Assembly: GCA_947577075.1 (NCBI GenBank)
Contig: CANPTW010000003.1
Coordinates: 1-64,000 of the forward strand
Length of the DNA stretch: 64,000 nt
Direction: 5' to 3'
Source of the DNA: an uncultured Oscillibacter sp.
GTDB taxonomy: Bacteria; Bacillota; Clostridia; Oscillospirales; Oscillospiraceae
Shown: positions 1-7,416 of the stretch, piece after piece
How positions within the stretch are numbered: position 1 is the first letter of the stretch
Layout: every line of letters starts with the position of its first letter
Program-made: the position numbers and the translations under genes
The notes under the pieces: generated by a model
Told to the model about the DNA's origin: nothing
What the model saw: the letters and a program-made list of their open reading frames with translations, nothing else
Database searches by the model: none

Positions 1-47
1 GCCTGGAAGGCGAGCTGGGCCTGGAAGACGGCCTGGGCGACGTCTGA
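1..47 (+). CDS. C-terminal end of an unidentified protein (truncated by window edge)
   Basis: Reading from base 3, one frame gives an acidic, Leu/Gly-rich tail (LEGELGLEDGLGDV) ending in TGA at 45-47. A terminator-like hairpin follows within 30 bases, as expected for the end of a real gene. The tail has a short internal duplication (LEGELG / LEDGLG). Too little is present to name the protein. Confidence 0.5.
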   Translation, partial: LEGELGLEDGLGDV

Positions 48-74
48 TTTCCACAACATTGGGAAACAATAGGA

Positions 75-99
75 CCGCCCCGCCGGAGAGGCGGGGCGG
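75..99 (+). terminator. GC-rich hairpin after the truncated first gene
   Basis: A perfect 10-bp inverted repeat (CCGCCCCGCC / GGCGGGGCGG) around a 5-base loop, 28 bases after the stop codon. No clear T-run follows, so termination strength is uncertain. Confidence 0.5.
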
Positions 100-174
100 C
101 CTCAGGCTGTCGAAAAAGTATTTCTCCAGCCTGAGCAGGCTTTCCGGCGCCGCCGGAAAACTTCTGATTGAAAA

Positions 175-203
175 CGAGAGAAACCCCTGATGGGTTTCTC
201 TCG
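175..203. terminator. Perfect 12-bp inverted repeat
   Basis: CGAGAGAAACCC and GGGTTTCTCTCG flank the 5-base loop CTGAT. There is no long T-run. It is either a terminator or an RNA-processing hairpin upstream of pepD. A second, weaker palindrome of CCGG type lies at 141-159. Confidence 0.45.
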
Positions 204-244
204 TAGCACTTTTCCATTCCGATAGCGTTTAATCAACGAACTAG

Positions 245-404
245 GGGCTGTTTAGAACATGGCGGAATGCCCGGCGGCGAGGGACTTTTTCGCCGGGCGA
301 GGCGATTTTCCCCGGGAATCCTGGCGGATTGCAAGGGAAAGCGACGAAGCATCCGCGGAAAAATATCCGCCGATTGGGTGTTTTGGCATGTTTCAATCAG
401 GCCC
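245..404 (+). repeat. Family B MITE-like repeat, copy B1
   Basis: This 160-bp non-coding stretch aligns along its length with the reverse complement of 40042-40201. Shared blocks include the GGCGGAATGC region, a GGCAAGGCGATTT-like core and CGCGGGAATCCTG-like sequence. Its ends form imperfect terminal inverted repeats (GGGCTGTTTAGAACATG against GGGCCTGATTGAAACATG read from the other end). It is preceded by CTAG. It ends only a few bases before the pepD ribosome-binding site, so the apparent N-terminal extension of pepD is repeat DNA and not protein. Confidence 0.75.
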
Positions 405-423
405 TGGAAGGAGGAACTTTAAT

Positions 424-1878
424 ATGACAGTCTTATCCGGCCTGGAGCCGAAAGCGGTATTCGAGTACTTTGAAAAGCTGTGCGCCGTGCCCCACGGCAG
501 CGGGAACACCAAGCAGATCAGCGACCTGTGCGTGGGCTTCGCCAAAGAGCTGGGCCTCCGGTGGCGGCAGGACGAGGCAAACAACGTCGTCATCTGGAAG
601 GACGCCAGCCCCGGCTGTGAAGGCGCGGCCCCCGTCATTCTTCAGGGGCACATTGATATGGTGTGCGTCAAGACGGAGGACTGCGCCAAGGACATGGCGA
701 AGGAGGGCCTGGACCTCCGCACCGACGGGGAGTGGGTCTGGGCGGACAGGACCTCTCTCGGGGGGGACAACGGCATCGCCGTGGCCATGATCCTGGCGAT
801 TCTGGCGGACGATTCCCTGGTCCATCCGCCTTTGGAGGCGGTCTTCACCGTGGACGAGGAAGTGGGCATGGACGGGGCCTTTGCCCTGGACTGCGCCGAC
901 CTTAAGGGGCGGAAGCTGGTGAACCTGGATTCCGAGGAAGAGGGCGTGTTCACGGTCTCCTGCGCCGGGGGCGCCCGGCTGGACTGCTTCCTTCCCGGGG
1001 TGAAAGAGCCCCTGGAGGGGGAGGCGGGCTATGAGATCGTTCTGGAGGGCCTTCTGGGCGGCCACTCCGGCGCCGAGATCCACAAGGGCAGGGCTTCTGC
1101 CAACCAGGTCATGGGCCGGGTACTTTACAGCGCCATGGAGCGCTTCCCCGGCCTGCGTCTGGCGGACGTCCGGGGCGGCCGGTTTGACAACGTGATCTGC
1201 TCCAAAAACCGGGCCGTGGCCGCCGTTCCGGCGGACTGCGCCGAAGATTTTGAGGCGTTTATCCAAGCGTTTGACGCGGCGCTGAAAAACGAATACGCGG
1301 GTTGCGACGACGGGATCACGCTGACCTGCGGAAGGGCCGCCCTGGACGGCGCCCTCTCCCGGGAAACGACGGCAAACATCCTCCGCACGCTGCTGGCGGT
1401 TCCCCAGGGGGTCCAGGCCATGAACGTGGACTTCCCCGGCCTGGTGCAGACCTCCTTGAATCTGGGCGTCATGGGCGTGGAGGAGGACGGGCTCCATTTC
1501 AGCATTTCCGTCCGCTCCTGCATCGCCTCTCAGAAAACCATGCTGATCCAGCGGCTGAAGGCCATCCTGGAATTGGGCGGGGGCTCCTTCTCCCTGCGGG
1601 GCAACTATCCCGGCTGGCAGTACGACCGGAATTCCGCCCTGCTGAGGGAGGTTCTGGCCGCCCACCAGGCGGTGACCGGCAGGGAGGGCTCCGTCGCGGC
1701 CACCCATGGCGGACTGGAATGCGGGCTGTTTATCGAGAAGCTTCCCGGCCTGGACGCGGTGTCCTTCGGCCCGGAGCTCCACGATGTGCACTCTGTTCAG
1801 GAGCGGCTGAGCGTGCCTTCCACCCAAAGGGTATACGCGGTGACCCGTGAGCTTCTGGAACGCAGCGCCGGAAAATGA
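424..1878 (+). CDS. pepD: Aminoacyl-histidine dipeptidase (M20C, PepD type)
   Basis: Cytosolic metallo-dipeptidase of 484 residues, the usual length for PepD/PepV-like M20C enzymes that split Xaa-His and other dipeptides. Visible metal and catalytic motifs are GHIDMV (His76, Asp78), LGGDNG (Asp115), the general-base pair in VDEEVG (about 145-146) and a C-terminal LHDVHS. The start at 424 is chosen because AAGGAGG lies at 408-414. The open frame runs further upstream, but that part falls in repeat B1. The gene is monocistronic and closed by a strong hairpin. Substrate preference cannot be read from sequence. Confidence 0.93.
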   Translation: MTVLSGLEPKAVFEYFEKLCAVPHGSGNTKQISDLCVGFAKELGLRWRQDEANNVVIWKDASPGCEGAAPVILQGHIDMVCVKTEDCAKDMAKEGLDLRTDGEWVWADRTSLGGDNGIAVAMILAILADDSLVHPPLEAVFTVDEEVGMDGAFALDCADLKGRKLVNLDSEEEGVFTVSCAGGARLDCFLPGVKEPLEGEAGYEIVLEGLLGGHSGAEIHKGRASANQVMGRVLYSAMERFPGLRLADVRGGRFDNVICSKNRAVAAVPADCAEDFEAFIQAFDAALKNEYAGCDDGITLTCGRAALDGALSRETTANILRTLLAVPQGVQAMNVDFPGLVQTSLNLGVMGVEEDGLHFSISVRSCIASQKTMLIQRLKAILELGGGSFSLRGNYPGWQYDRNSALLREVLAAHQAVTGREGSVAATHGGLECGLFIEKLPGLDAVSFGPELHDVHSVQERLSVPSTQRVYAVTRELLERSAGK

Positions 1879-1885
1879 GGAACGT

Positions 1886-1911
1886 GCGCCCCCGCCGAAA
1901 GGCGGGGGCGC
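1886..1911 (+). terminator. pepD terminator
   Basis: A perfect 11-bp stem (GCGCCCCCGCC / GGCGGGGGCGC) with a GAAA tetraloop starts 8 bases after the pepD stop. GC-rich stem, no marked T-run. Confidence 0.65.
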
Positions 1912-2097
1912 CTGAGCGCAGAGGCCGGTTATCCGCGCCATGCTGCCGGTTCCCTTCGCTTGTGCCGTTGGCATGAAGCGGCATGGCGAAAGCGCAAGCG
2001 CCGGCGGGGAATGTGATCCGGAGGCCGAACGCCCTTCCCGGGTGCGGCGGCGGGCTTGGCCGGCCGTCCATCTGCGGCGGCAAGGCCGCCGTTTTTT
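1912..2097 (+). other. Gene-free structured stretch ending in an intrinsic terminator
   Basis: No convincing coding frame. It contains an 8-bp pairing between CGCCATGC (near 1937) and GCATGGCG (near 1981) and several smaller stems. It ends in a textbook terminator at 2075-2097 (CGGCGGC, AAG loop, GCCGCCG, six Ts). A terminator this far beyond the pepD terminator could close a small RNA or act as a second stop for pepD read-through. No upstream promoter was identified, so an RNA gene is only a possibility. Confidence 0.35.
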
Positions 2098-2116
2098 CAA
2101 ACTTAAAAAGTATGTA

Positions 2117-2145
2117 TTGAAAAAAGAGACGGCGGCGGATATAAT
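2117..2145 (+). promoter_or_regulatory. Sigma-A-type promoter for the DHH gene
   Basis: TTGAAA and TATAAT are separated by exactly 17 bases. It lies just after the terminator at 2075-2097 and points at the gene starting at 2427. The transcript would run through repeat A1. Confidence 0.7.
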
Positions 2146-2207
2146 AATAAAAGTGTCGGCCGCTATGGATCGAGGAAGGGAGAGCCCTTTTTGCCGCTGC
2201 GCAGCTG

Positions 2208-2369
2208 GGGCCTGTTCCCATAAGCCCAAACGCACGTCTTTGCGGCAAATGTTGTCGTCTGCGGCGTTAAAAATGTTTGCCGGGCGGCCGCCCGCCCGCA
2301 AATGTTTGCCTTGCATCCGGCAAAAGTTTGCTTGGAAATCCCCACTTTTGTGCTGATGGGAACAGACCC
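2208..2369 (+). repeat. Family A MITE-like repeat, copy A1
   Basis: Full-length copy (162 bp). It starts GGGCCTGTTCCCATAAGCCC and ends in the near inverse, TGATGGGAACAGACCC. The middle has AT-rich arms (TTAAAAATGTTTGCC, GCAAATGTTTGCC) around a GC palindrome (GGGCGGCCGCCC). Other copies lie at 8113, 13405, 29334, 50341 and, degraded, at 47.8, 54.4 and 55.6 kb. It sits in the leader of the DHH gene. Confidence 0.85.
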
Positions 2370-2426
2370 TAAGAGACGCGGTTTTGCTTAAAGCGGCGCC
2401 AAAAGTTGACGAGGAGGTACGGTTTG

Positions 2427-3980
2427 ATGACATTAGAGGATTTACTGCGCTATGAAAATATCGTAATCCAATGCCATGACGACCCGGACGCGGACACCAT
2501 CGCCAGCGGCTACGCGCTGCTGAAATACTTGGAGAGCAAGGGGAAATCCCCCCGGCTGGTATACGGCGGCGGGCGGAAAGTCACGAAAAACAATTTGCTT
2601 TTAATGATCGAGAAGCTGAGCATCCCCCTGGAGCATGTGTGGGGGAGGGACTGCGACGCGGAGCTTTTGATCACGGTGGACTGCCGGGCCGGACAGCGCA
2701 ATGTTTCGGCGCTGCCCCACCAGACGCTCGCGGTCATTGACCACCATGAGCTTGATATGGGAGAGGTCCTGCCGGAGCTGCGGGAGGTGCGGACGGATTG
2801 CAGCGCCTGCGTCACCGTGATATGGGCCATGCTGAAAAAGGCCGGATTCCCCATTGAGGACCGCCTGCTGTCCACTGCATTGTACTATGGCCTGTACATG
2901 GATACCCAAAAGTTCAAGGGCACCGAGCGGCTGGACCGGGAAATGCTGGACGCGCTGCGGTTCGATTGGGACATCGTTCTCCTGCTCCAGAGCGCGGCTC
3001 TGGAACTGGACGACTTCCGGACCGCGGGCAGCGCGGTTATGAACCTGCGCTACCATCCGGAGTATCATTTCGCCCTGGCCCCGGTGTACACCTCCGAGCC
3101 GTATATGCTGGGCATTGTCAGCGACATGATGATGGATGTACACGAGCTGTCCGTGTGCGTCGCCTTTTGTCTGCTGGAAAGGGAGCGGTGCGTCAAGGTT
3201 TCCGTGCGCTGCTGCAATCGCAGGGACCGGGCAGATGATCTGGTGCACTGGCTCGTCCGGGACATGGGGAACGACGGCGGCGGCGACCGGACCAAGGCCG
3301 CGGGACGGCTGCCCCTTGCTATGCTGGAAAAGAACTGCCCGGACGGCAATCTGCTCTACACCGCAGGAGAGCTGATCTTCCAGCGGCTGACCGACTATTT
3401 CCGCACCCCGCTCAAGCGTCTTGCCCCCAGAGCGGAGGCCTACGGGCCCGACCGGGCGGAGGAGTTCTGCAAGGGGAAAGCGGAGCTTTACCACAAGAAA
3501 AAGGAGCTCGCGGGCTATGTGCGGGCCATGGACCTGTTCCCGGAGGGGACGGAGATCCTTCTCCGCACGCCGGAGGGGGATATCATCAAGAAAGCCGCCC
3601 CCGAGCTTTACATCCTGATTGACCCGAAGCGCGAGGTCTATCACATCTCGGAAAAGGAACTGCGGGAAAATTACGAGCTGACGGACGAGGAATACCCCAT
3701 GGACGGAGAGTGGCTGTGGCAGCCGAAGGTGTACCACGCCGGCAAAAAAGAGGCGATGCTGCTGGCCCCCTGCGCCAAAAAGTGCGTGGCCAAGGACGTT
3801 CCCCGAATCTGGGCCGCGCAGCTGAACTGCCGGCTGGAGGTCCTCGTGTGGGGAGACTGGCGCCTGGGTGAGATCGGGGACTGGCTGGTCTGCCAGGAGG
3901 TTGACCATCAGAACGCGTACATCATCCCGAGGCCGGTGTTTGAGCAGTCCTATGAGCGGGCGGAGGAAGCCGGAGGCTGA
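2427..3980 (+). CDS. DHH-family phosphoesterase (NrnA-like) with an extra C-terminal region
   Basis: 517 residues. The N-terminal half carries the DHH signatures: HDDPDAD at about 17-23, VDCRAG near 84-90 and the DHH triad at 105-107. A later GGGDRTKAAG segment (about 284-293) resembles the GG-rich DHHA1 substrate-binding loop. Such proteins hydrolyse small oligonucleotides, cyclic-dinucleotide products or pAp, using Mn2+. Known NrnA proteins are about 310-340 residues, so the last 200 or so residues are additional and unrecognised. The ATG at 2427 is chosen over an upstream TTG because GAGGAGG lies 9 bases before it. Substrate unknown. Confidence 0.8.
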   Translation: MTLEDLLRYENIVIQCHDDPDADTIASGYALLKYLESKGKSPRLVYGGGRKVTKNNLLLMIEKLSIPLEHVWGRDCDAELLITVDCRAGQRNVSALPHQTLAVIDHHELDMGEVLPELREVRTDCSACVTVIWAMLKKAGFPIEDRLLSTALYYGLYMDTQKFKGTERLDREMLDALRFDWDIVLLLQSAALELDDFRTAGSAVMNLRYHPEYHFALAPVYTSEPYMLGIVSDMMMDVHELSVCVAFCLLERERCVKVSVRCCNRRDRADDLVHWLVRDMGNDGGGDRTKAAGRLPLAMLEKNCPDGNLLYTAGELIFQRLTDYFRTPLKRLAPRAEAYGPDRAEEFCKGKAELYHKKKELAGYVRAMDLFPEGTEILLRTPEGDIIKKAAPELYILIDPKREVYHISEKELRENYELTDEEYPMDGEWLWQPKVYHAGKKEAMLLAPCAKKCVAKDVPRIWAAQLNCRLEVLVWGDWRLGEIGDWLVCQEVDHQNAYIIPRPVFEQSYERAEEAGG

Positions 3981-4032
3981 AAGCTGCCTGCCGGTCGTCG
4001 CCGGATGCTAGAAAATTTCATTCTGGGAGAGG

Positions 4033-4070
4033 CGGGGCGCCGTTCGCGCCTCTTCCGGGACGGCGCCCCG
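4033..4070. terminator. Hairpin downstream of the DHH gene
   Basis: An 11-bp perfect inverted repeat (CGGGGCGCCGT / ACGGCGCCCCG) with a 16-base loop, 50 bases after the DHH stop. Confidence 0.4.
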
Positions 4071-4138
4071 GTGGAGTGCCGCGGTTCAGGCGGAAACCGG
4101 GGCGGATATGGGGAACTGTTTTGATTGCGCAGAGGCAG

Positions 4139-4166
4139 GGGCCCGTTCCGGCTTTGGAACGGGCCC
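4139..4166. terminator. Strong 11-bp hairpin
   Basis: GGGCCCGTTCC and GGAACGGGCCC around GGCTTT. It is the most stable structure in the 636-base stretch between 3981 and 4615. That stretch otherwise holds only AT-richer DNA and a probable gene remnant. Confidence 0.55.
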
Positions 4167-4414
4167 TTGTGCGCGCCTTATGCGGGCGGGCCCTGGACGG
4201 CACGCGTCCCGTTCCCGCGAATGCTGCTGAAAGCGCCGCCGCCCGGCGGGGAGAGAACGAGCGGCGCTTATCTTGAACCGGGGTATATTTGTACCATATC
4301 CAACGTAACCGGCTCAAATATAGTCAATGAGGTTGATCGTATTTGCTGGATCATGGATGGACAAAGAGCCGTCCCCGTGTTAAAATAAACCCGATTTCAT
4401 GGATATCTTGCCGG

Positions 4415-4579
4415 TTGCGCCAGGGGGCAAAGGCTTCGGCGATTGCGGCGCATATCGGCTTGAAGCCGCCTCGTACGCGGGATTATTTAAATGAGCCGGC
4501 TTCGGAGGGGATTGCTGCAGCCGGGGGCGGTAACCGCAGCAGGACTTATGAATGGAAGCCTTTGGGAAACCCTGATTGA
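4415..4579 (+). pseudogene. Remnant of a winged-helix regulator C-terminus
   Basis: The frame reads RLRQGAKASAIAAHIGLKPP, then RTRDYLNE..EGIAAAGGGNRSRTY. This matches the helix-turn-helix and wing of ATP-binding (AlbA/Schlafen-type) or Fic-type regulators, in which a LSKSRTRELL-like recognition helix is followed by a basic NR.RTY wing. No N-terminal part, start codon with a ribosome site or complete domain precedes it. It ends a few bases before the ribosome-binding site of the next gene. I read it as a decayed gene end. A functional small protein is unlikely. Confidence 0.4.
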
Positions 4580-4615
4580 CGAGACGTATCAGGCGGATAT
4601 TGGAGGGGGCGCGGA

Positions 4616-5149
4616 ATGAACGTCATCTGCTTTGGCGACTCCAACACCTACGGCTGCGATCCCCGCTCCTGGCTGGGCGGGCGCTATGACGCGGGCGGCC
4701 GCTGGGTGGACATTCTGGCCGCGAAGACCGGCTGGGCCGTCCAAAACATGGGGGTCAATGGCCGGGAGATTCCCCGAACGGCCCCCGATATTCCACCCGG
4801 CACGGACCTTTTGATCGTCATGCTGGGCAGCAACGACCTGCTCCAGGGCCGTAGCCCGGAAGAGGCCGCCGGGAAGCTGGAGCGTTTTCTCTCCGCTCTG
4901 TCCCTGCCGCGGGAGCATATTTTGCTGATTGCCCCGCCGCGGATGCGCCGCGGGGAGTGGGTGCCGAGCCAAGAGCTCATCGACGGTTCCCGCACGTTTG
5001 CCCGGTGCTGCCGGAGCCTGGCCGGGCGGCTGGGCGTCCGCTTTGCCGACGCCGGAGACTGGGACGTCCCCATGGCCTACGACGGCGTACACTTCACGGA
5101 GCAGGGCCACCGGGCTTTTGCCGCCGGACTGTTGGAGGCGCTCAGATAA
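4616..5149 (+). CDS. SGNH/GDSL-family hydrolase
   Basis: 177 residues, no signal peptide, so cytosolic. Block I is CFGDSNTYG with catalytic Ser9. The block II Gly is in NMGVNG (about 46). Block III is LGSNDL with Asn73. Block V is YDGVHFTEQGH near the C-terminus, supplying Asp and His. This fits the small lipase/acyl-esterase (TesA-like, YpfH-like) group that deacylates carbohydrates or lipids. The substrate is not predictable. A GGAGGGG lies 8 bases before the ATG. It converges on yaaA with only 39 bases between the stops and no terminator between them. Confidence 0.85.
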   Translation: MNVICFGDSNTYGCDPRSWLGGRYDAGGRWVDILAAKTGWAVQNMGVNGREIPRTAPDIPPGTDLLIVMLGSNDLLQGRSPEEAAGKLERFLSALSLPREHILLIAPPRMRRGEWVPSQELIDGSRTFARCCRSLAGRLGVRFADAGDWDVPMAYDGVHFTEQGHRAFAAGLLEALR

Positions 5150-5188
5150 TGTGAAGCCATGAGCGGCAATCGGGTAAACGTCCTCGGC

Positions 5189-5947
5189 TCAGACGGATGC
5201 TTCCGGCTGTTTGAGAAATACAAAGCGGGTTTCCGCAGACAGCTCCCCATGGAAACGATAGCCCAGCTGGTCAAAGGCCCGGAGATCTTCCGTGTCTTCG
5301 ATTTTGTGCTCCGCCATCCAGCGGACCATCTGCCCCCGGGCCATCTTGCATTGGGTGCCTTTCTCGATGACCTTGCCACCCTTCCGCTCGCCGAAGGTGC
5401 AGGTGACAAAGCGGACGCTCTCGGGCAGATGGGGCTCCACCGCCTTGCTGTACTCCTTGGAGGCCAGATTCACCACGGTGCCTGTCTCGGCCGCCAGCTG
5501 CCGGGCCAGACAGCCGCCCCAGAACTGATACAGGTCCCGGCAGCCGTCCACTTTCAGCTGTGCCTGCATCTCCAGCCGGTAGGGGGTCACGCCGTCGAAG
5601 GGCCGCAGGAGGCCGTAAAAGCCGGAGAGGATGCGCAGGTGTTCTCGGAGATAGTCCAGGTGGGCCGCCTCCATCACGCCGGGGGCCATGCAGCGGTACT
5701 GGATGCCCTCGTAGGAGAGGACCGCCGGTGTAAGGCTGCGGCGCAGGTCCATGTGCTCCAGCCGCTCCACGTTCAGCCTGGCAATGGCGTCGCTGCACTT
5801 CCAGAGAGCCTGCAATTCTTTGGGGGACATGGCTTGCAGGACCGTTTTCAGCCGCTCGGTCCGCTCCAGGAACTGGGGCAGGCTGTCCACGGCAAAGCTG
5901 TCCGTGTCCATGATCATTTTCTTGGCCGGGGCGATGATGATGCGCAT
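5189..5947 (-). CDS. yaaA: YaaA/DUF328 peroxide-stress protein
   Basis: 252 residues starting MRIIIAPAKKM, the hallmark opening of the YaaA family. YaaA lowers free iron during hydrogen peroxide stress in E. coli and binds DNA there. Further conserved segments are LWKCSD, AVLSYEGIQY, LSGFYGLLRPFD, YRLEM and NLASKEYSK, all typical. The start is placed at this Met because GGAG precedes it by 8 bases. A frame extension upstream would overlap the preceding gene. It is the last gene of the def operon, which may couple iron control with an iron-dependent deformylase. Confidence 0.92.
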   Translation of the reverse strand: MRIIIAPAKKMIMDTDSFAVDSLPQFLERTERLKTVLQAMSPKELQALWKCSDAIARLNVERLEHMDLRRSLTPAVLSYEGIQYRCMAPGVMEAAHLDYLREHLRILSGFYGLLRPFDGVTPYRLEMQAQLKVDGCRDLYQFWGGCLARQLAAETGTVVNLASKEYSKAVEPHLPESVRFVTCTFGERKGGKVIEKGTQCKMARGQMVRWMAEHKIEDTEDLRAFDQLGYRFHGELSAETRFVFLKQPEASV

Positions 5948-5951
5948 AGAT

Positions 5952-6392
5952 CTACTCCTCAATTTTTTGCAGCGCCGCCACGATGTCCTTCAAAATCAGA
6001 GGCCGCATGCTGTCCGGATATCCGCTCAAATCGGCCTGTTCCAAAGCCGCCCGGATGCGGGAAATCAGCTCCGGTTTTGCTTCCGCCACCTCCGGCAGCG
6101 CCGCCACGCACTGACGGGCCGTGATGGGCTTCGCATCGGCCACATGGGATAAAAATTCGTCCAGCAGCGCGTCGAATTTTCCCGCCCTGTCCCAGCGGGC
6201 GTTGGCGGCCAGGATGGAGATGGCCCGGTTGCGGACCAGGGAGTTTTTGTGGGACAGGAGAGCGGCAAACTCATCAAAGTGAGAATACCAGGTGTCGGAA
6301 GCTCTGCTTTCCTCTGTGATCTGCTGGGCAAGGGCATAGGCGGCCTTGGCATCCTTTCCCGTCAGGCGGGCAATGCAGGCGTCGAAGTCCAT
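5952..6392 (-). CDS. HEAT-repeat-like protein of unknown function
   Basis: 146 residues, almost entirely alpha-helical by composition. It has repeated helix pairs of HEAT type (for example FAALLSHKNSLVRNRAISILA, then a TARQCVAALPEVAE stretch). HEAT repeats usually scaffold protein contacts. No catalytic motif is visible. It starts one base after the def stop and ends 4 bases before the yaaA start, so the three genes must be translated from one message. No closer assignment can be made. Confidence 0.75.
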   Translation of the reverse strand: MDFDACIARLTGKDAKAAYALAQQITEESRASDTWYSHFDEFAALLSHKNSLVRNRAISILAANARWDRAGKFDALLDEFLSHVADAKPITARQCVAALPEVAEAKPELISRIRAALEQADLSGYPDSMRPLILKDIVAALQKIEE

Positions 6393-6393
6393 A

Positions 6394-6804
6394 TCAGATC
6401 AGCACCCCCTCGCAGTGGTCGATTTCGTGCTGGATGATCTGGGCCGTCCAGCCGGTGAAGGTCTTGAAGCGGGTCTGGAACCGCTCGTTTTGGTACTGCA
6501 CCTTGATGGACTGCCAGCGCCTGGCCCTCCGGGTTCCGGTGAGGGAGAGACAGCCCTCCTCCGCCTCATAGGGCCCGGATTTTTTGATGATCTCCGGGTT
6601 GAACATGACCATGTACCTGCCCTGGTTGTCAAAGACGATGATTCTTTTTGGGACGCCGATCATGTTGGCCGCCATGCCCACACAGCCGTCCTTGTGGGCG
6701 GCCAGGGTGTCCAGCAGGTCCTGGGCGGCGGGCAGATCGTCAGGCGCGGCGGGCTCCGCTTTTTGGGAGAGGAAAGCCTCATCCTTCATAATATCTCGAA
6801 TCAT
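6394..6804 (-). CDS. def: Peptide deformylase-family protein
   Basis: 136 residues. Metal-binding motifs EGCLS (Cys85) and HEIDH (126-130) are intact, so the Fe2+/Zn2+ site and the general base are present. The enzyme would remove N-formyl groups from nascent proteins. Motif I reads GMAANMIG, where classical enzymes have GLAAPQIG, so the catalytic Gln is replaced by Met. That variant recurs, as far as I recall, in short clostridial deformylase-like proteins, and activity may differ. The start at 6804 has GGAGG 8 bases upstream. First gene of a three-gene operon. Confidence 0.85.
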   Translation of the reverse strand: MIRDIMKDEAFLSQKAEPAAPDDLPAAQDLLDTLAAHKDGCVGMAANMIGVPKRIIVFDNQGRYMVMFNPEIIKKSGPYEAEEGCLSLTGTRRARRWQSIKVQYQNERFQTRFKTFTGWTAQIIQHEIDHCEGVLI

Positions 6805-6856
6805 GATATGTGCCTCCGGTATCGGTTTCCCTGAGGGGAATGGTGTGATATTTGAT

Positions 6857-6885
6857 AGGATAGCACAGACAGGAAGAAAAGGCAA
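6857..6885 (-). promoter_or_regulatory. Promoter of the def-HEAT-yaaA operon
   Basis: On the minus strand, TTGCCT and TATCCT are 17 bases apart, with the -10 about 55 bases before the def start codon. Confidence 0.6.
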
Positions 6886-6950
6886 TCATGCCGGAACAGC
6901 GGCGATGGGGAGAAAGGGGGCCGGAAACTGCCTCGCCATAGACAAAGAAT

Positions 6951-6978
6951 ACGGGACCGGCTGCGCGGCCGGTCCCGT
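6951..6978 (-). terminator. Terminator of the two-membrane-protein operon
   Basis: A 10-bp perfect stem (ACGGGACCGG / CCGGTCCCGT), 24 bases after the stop of the gene at 7002-7403. T-rich sequence follows on both strands. Confidence 0.65.
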
Positions 6979-7001
6979 TTTTCTGTCCTGCGATCTCTTT
7001 T

Positions 7002-7403
7002 TCAGCTGCGCCTGATCTGCAGCAGCACAAGCACCAGGCCGACGCCCAGCAGGATGTGCCCGATCCCGGCCATGCCGGAGATCGCGGCGTCCGCGCCCCT
7101 GGAGAGACTGGTCCCCATGACCTGGGTCACCCCGCGCACCGCCAGCATGACGGCGGTCAGGTTCAGCCCGATGTGGTAGACCGCCAGCGCCCGCCCGGTC
7201 TTCTCTCCGGTGAAGGACAGGCTCTTTTCCAGTACTACCAGCAACAGGAAAAACACCAGCCCCAACAGGAAGTAATGGGTATGTACGACGGAGAGCGTGG
7301 TCCGGGCGGTGAATCCGTTGAATCTGGTGAACTCCCGGTAAAACACGCCGCCGGCCATGGCCAGGACGGCGTACAGCAGGGCTGAATTCATATAGTGTTT
7401 CAT
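7002..7403 (-). CDS. DUF2871 family membrane protein
   Basis: 133 residues with four predicted membrane helices (about 7-25, 38-62, 72-95, 105-130) joined by short loops. The opening MNSALLYAVLAMAGGVFYREFT and the conserved THYFLLGLVFFL segment match the DUF2871 family as I remember it. Function unknown. Two histidines in a membrane helix (VVHTHYFLLG) could bind haem or metal, but this is speculation. It lies 13 bases after the other membrane gene and shares its transcript. Confidence 0.75.
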   Translation of the reverse strand: MKHYMNSALLYAVLAMAGGVFYREFTRFNGFTARTTLSVVHTHYFLLGLVFFLLLVVLEKSLSFTGEKTGRALAVYHIGLNLTAVMLAVRGVTQVMGTSLSRGADAAISGMAGIGHILLGVGLVLVLLQIRRS

Positions 7404-7416
7404 AAGCGGTTCCTCC

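Noticed and set aside
259-423. 55-residue N-terminal extension of PepD
   Set aside because: It lies in repeat B1. The strong ribosome site is at 408-414, before the ATG at 424.
433-2433. 666-codon open frame on the minus strand across pepD
   Set aside because: It is the antisense shadow of pepD in GC-rich DNA. It has no family motif or ribosome site, and pepD on the other strand shows all catalytic motifs.
4018-4388. Several 60-100 codon frames between the DHH and SGNH genes
   Set aside because: They overlap stable hairpins, have Arg/Pro-rich composition and lack ribosome sites.
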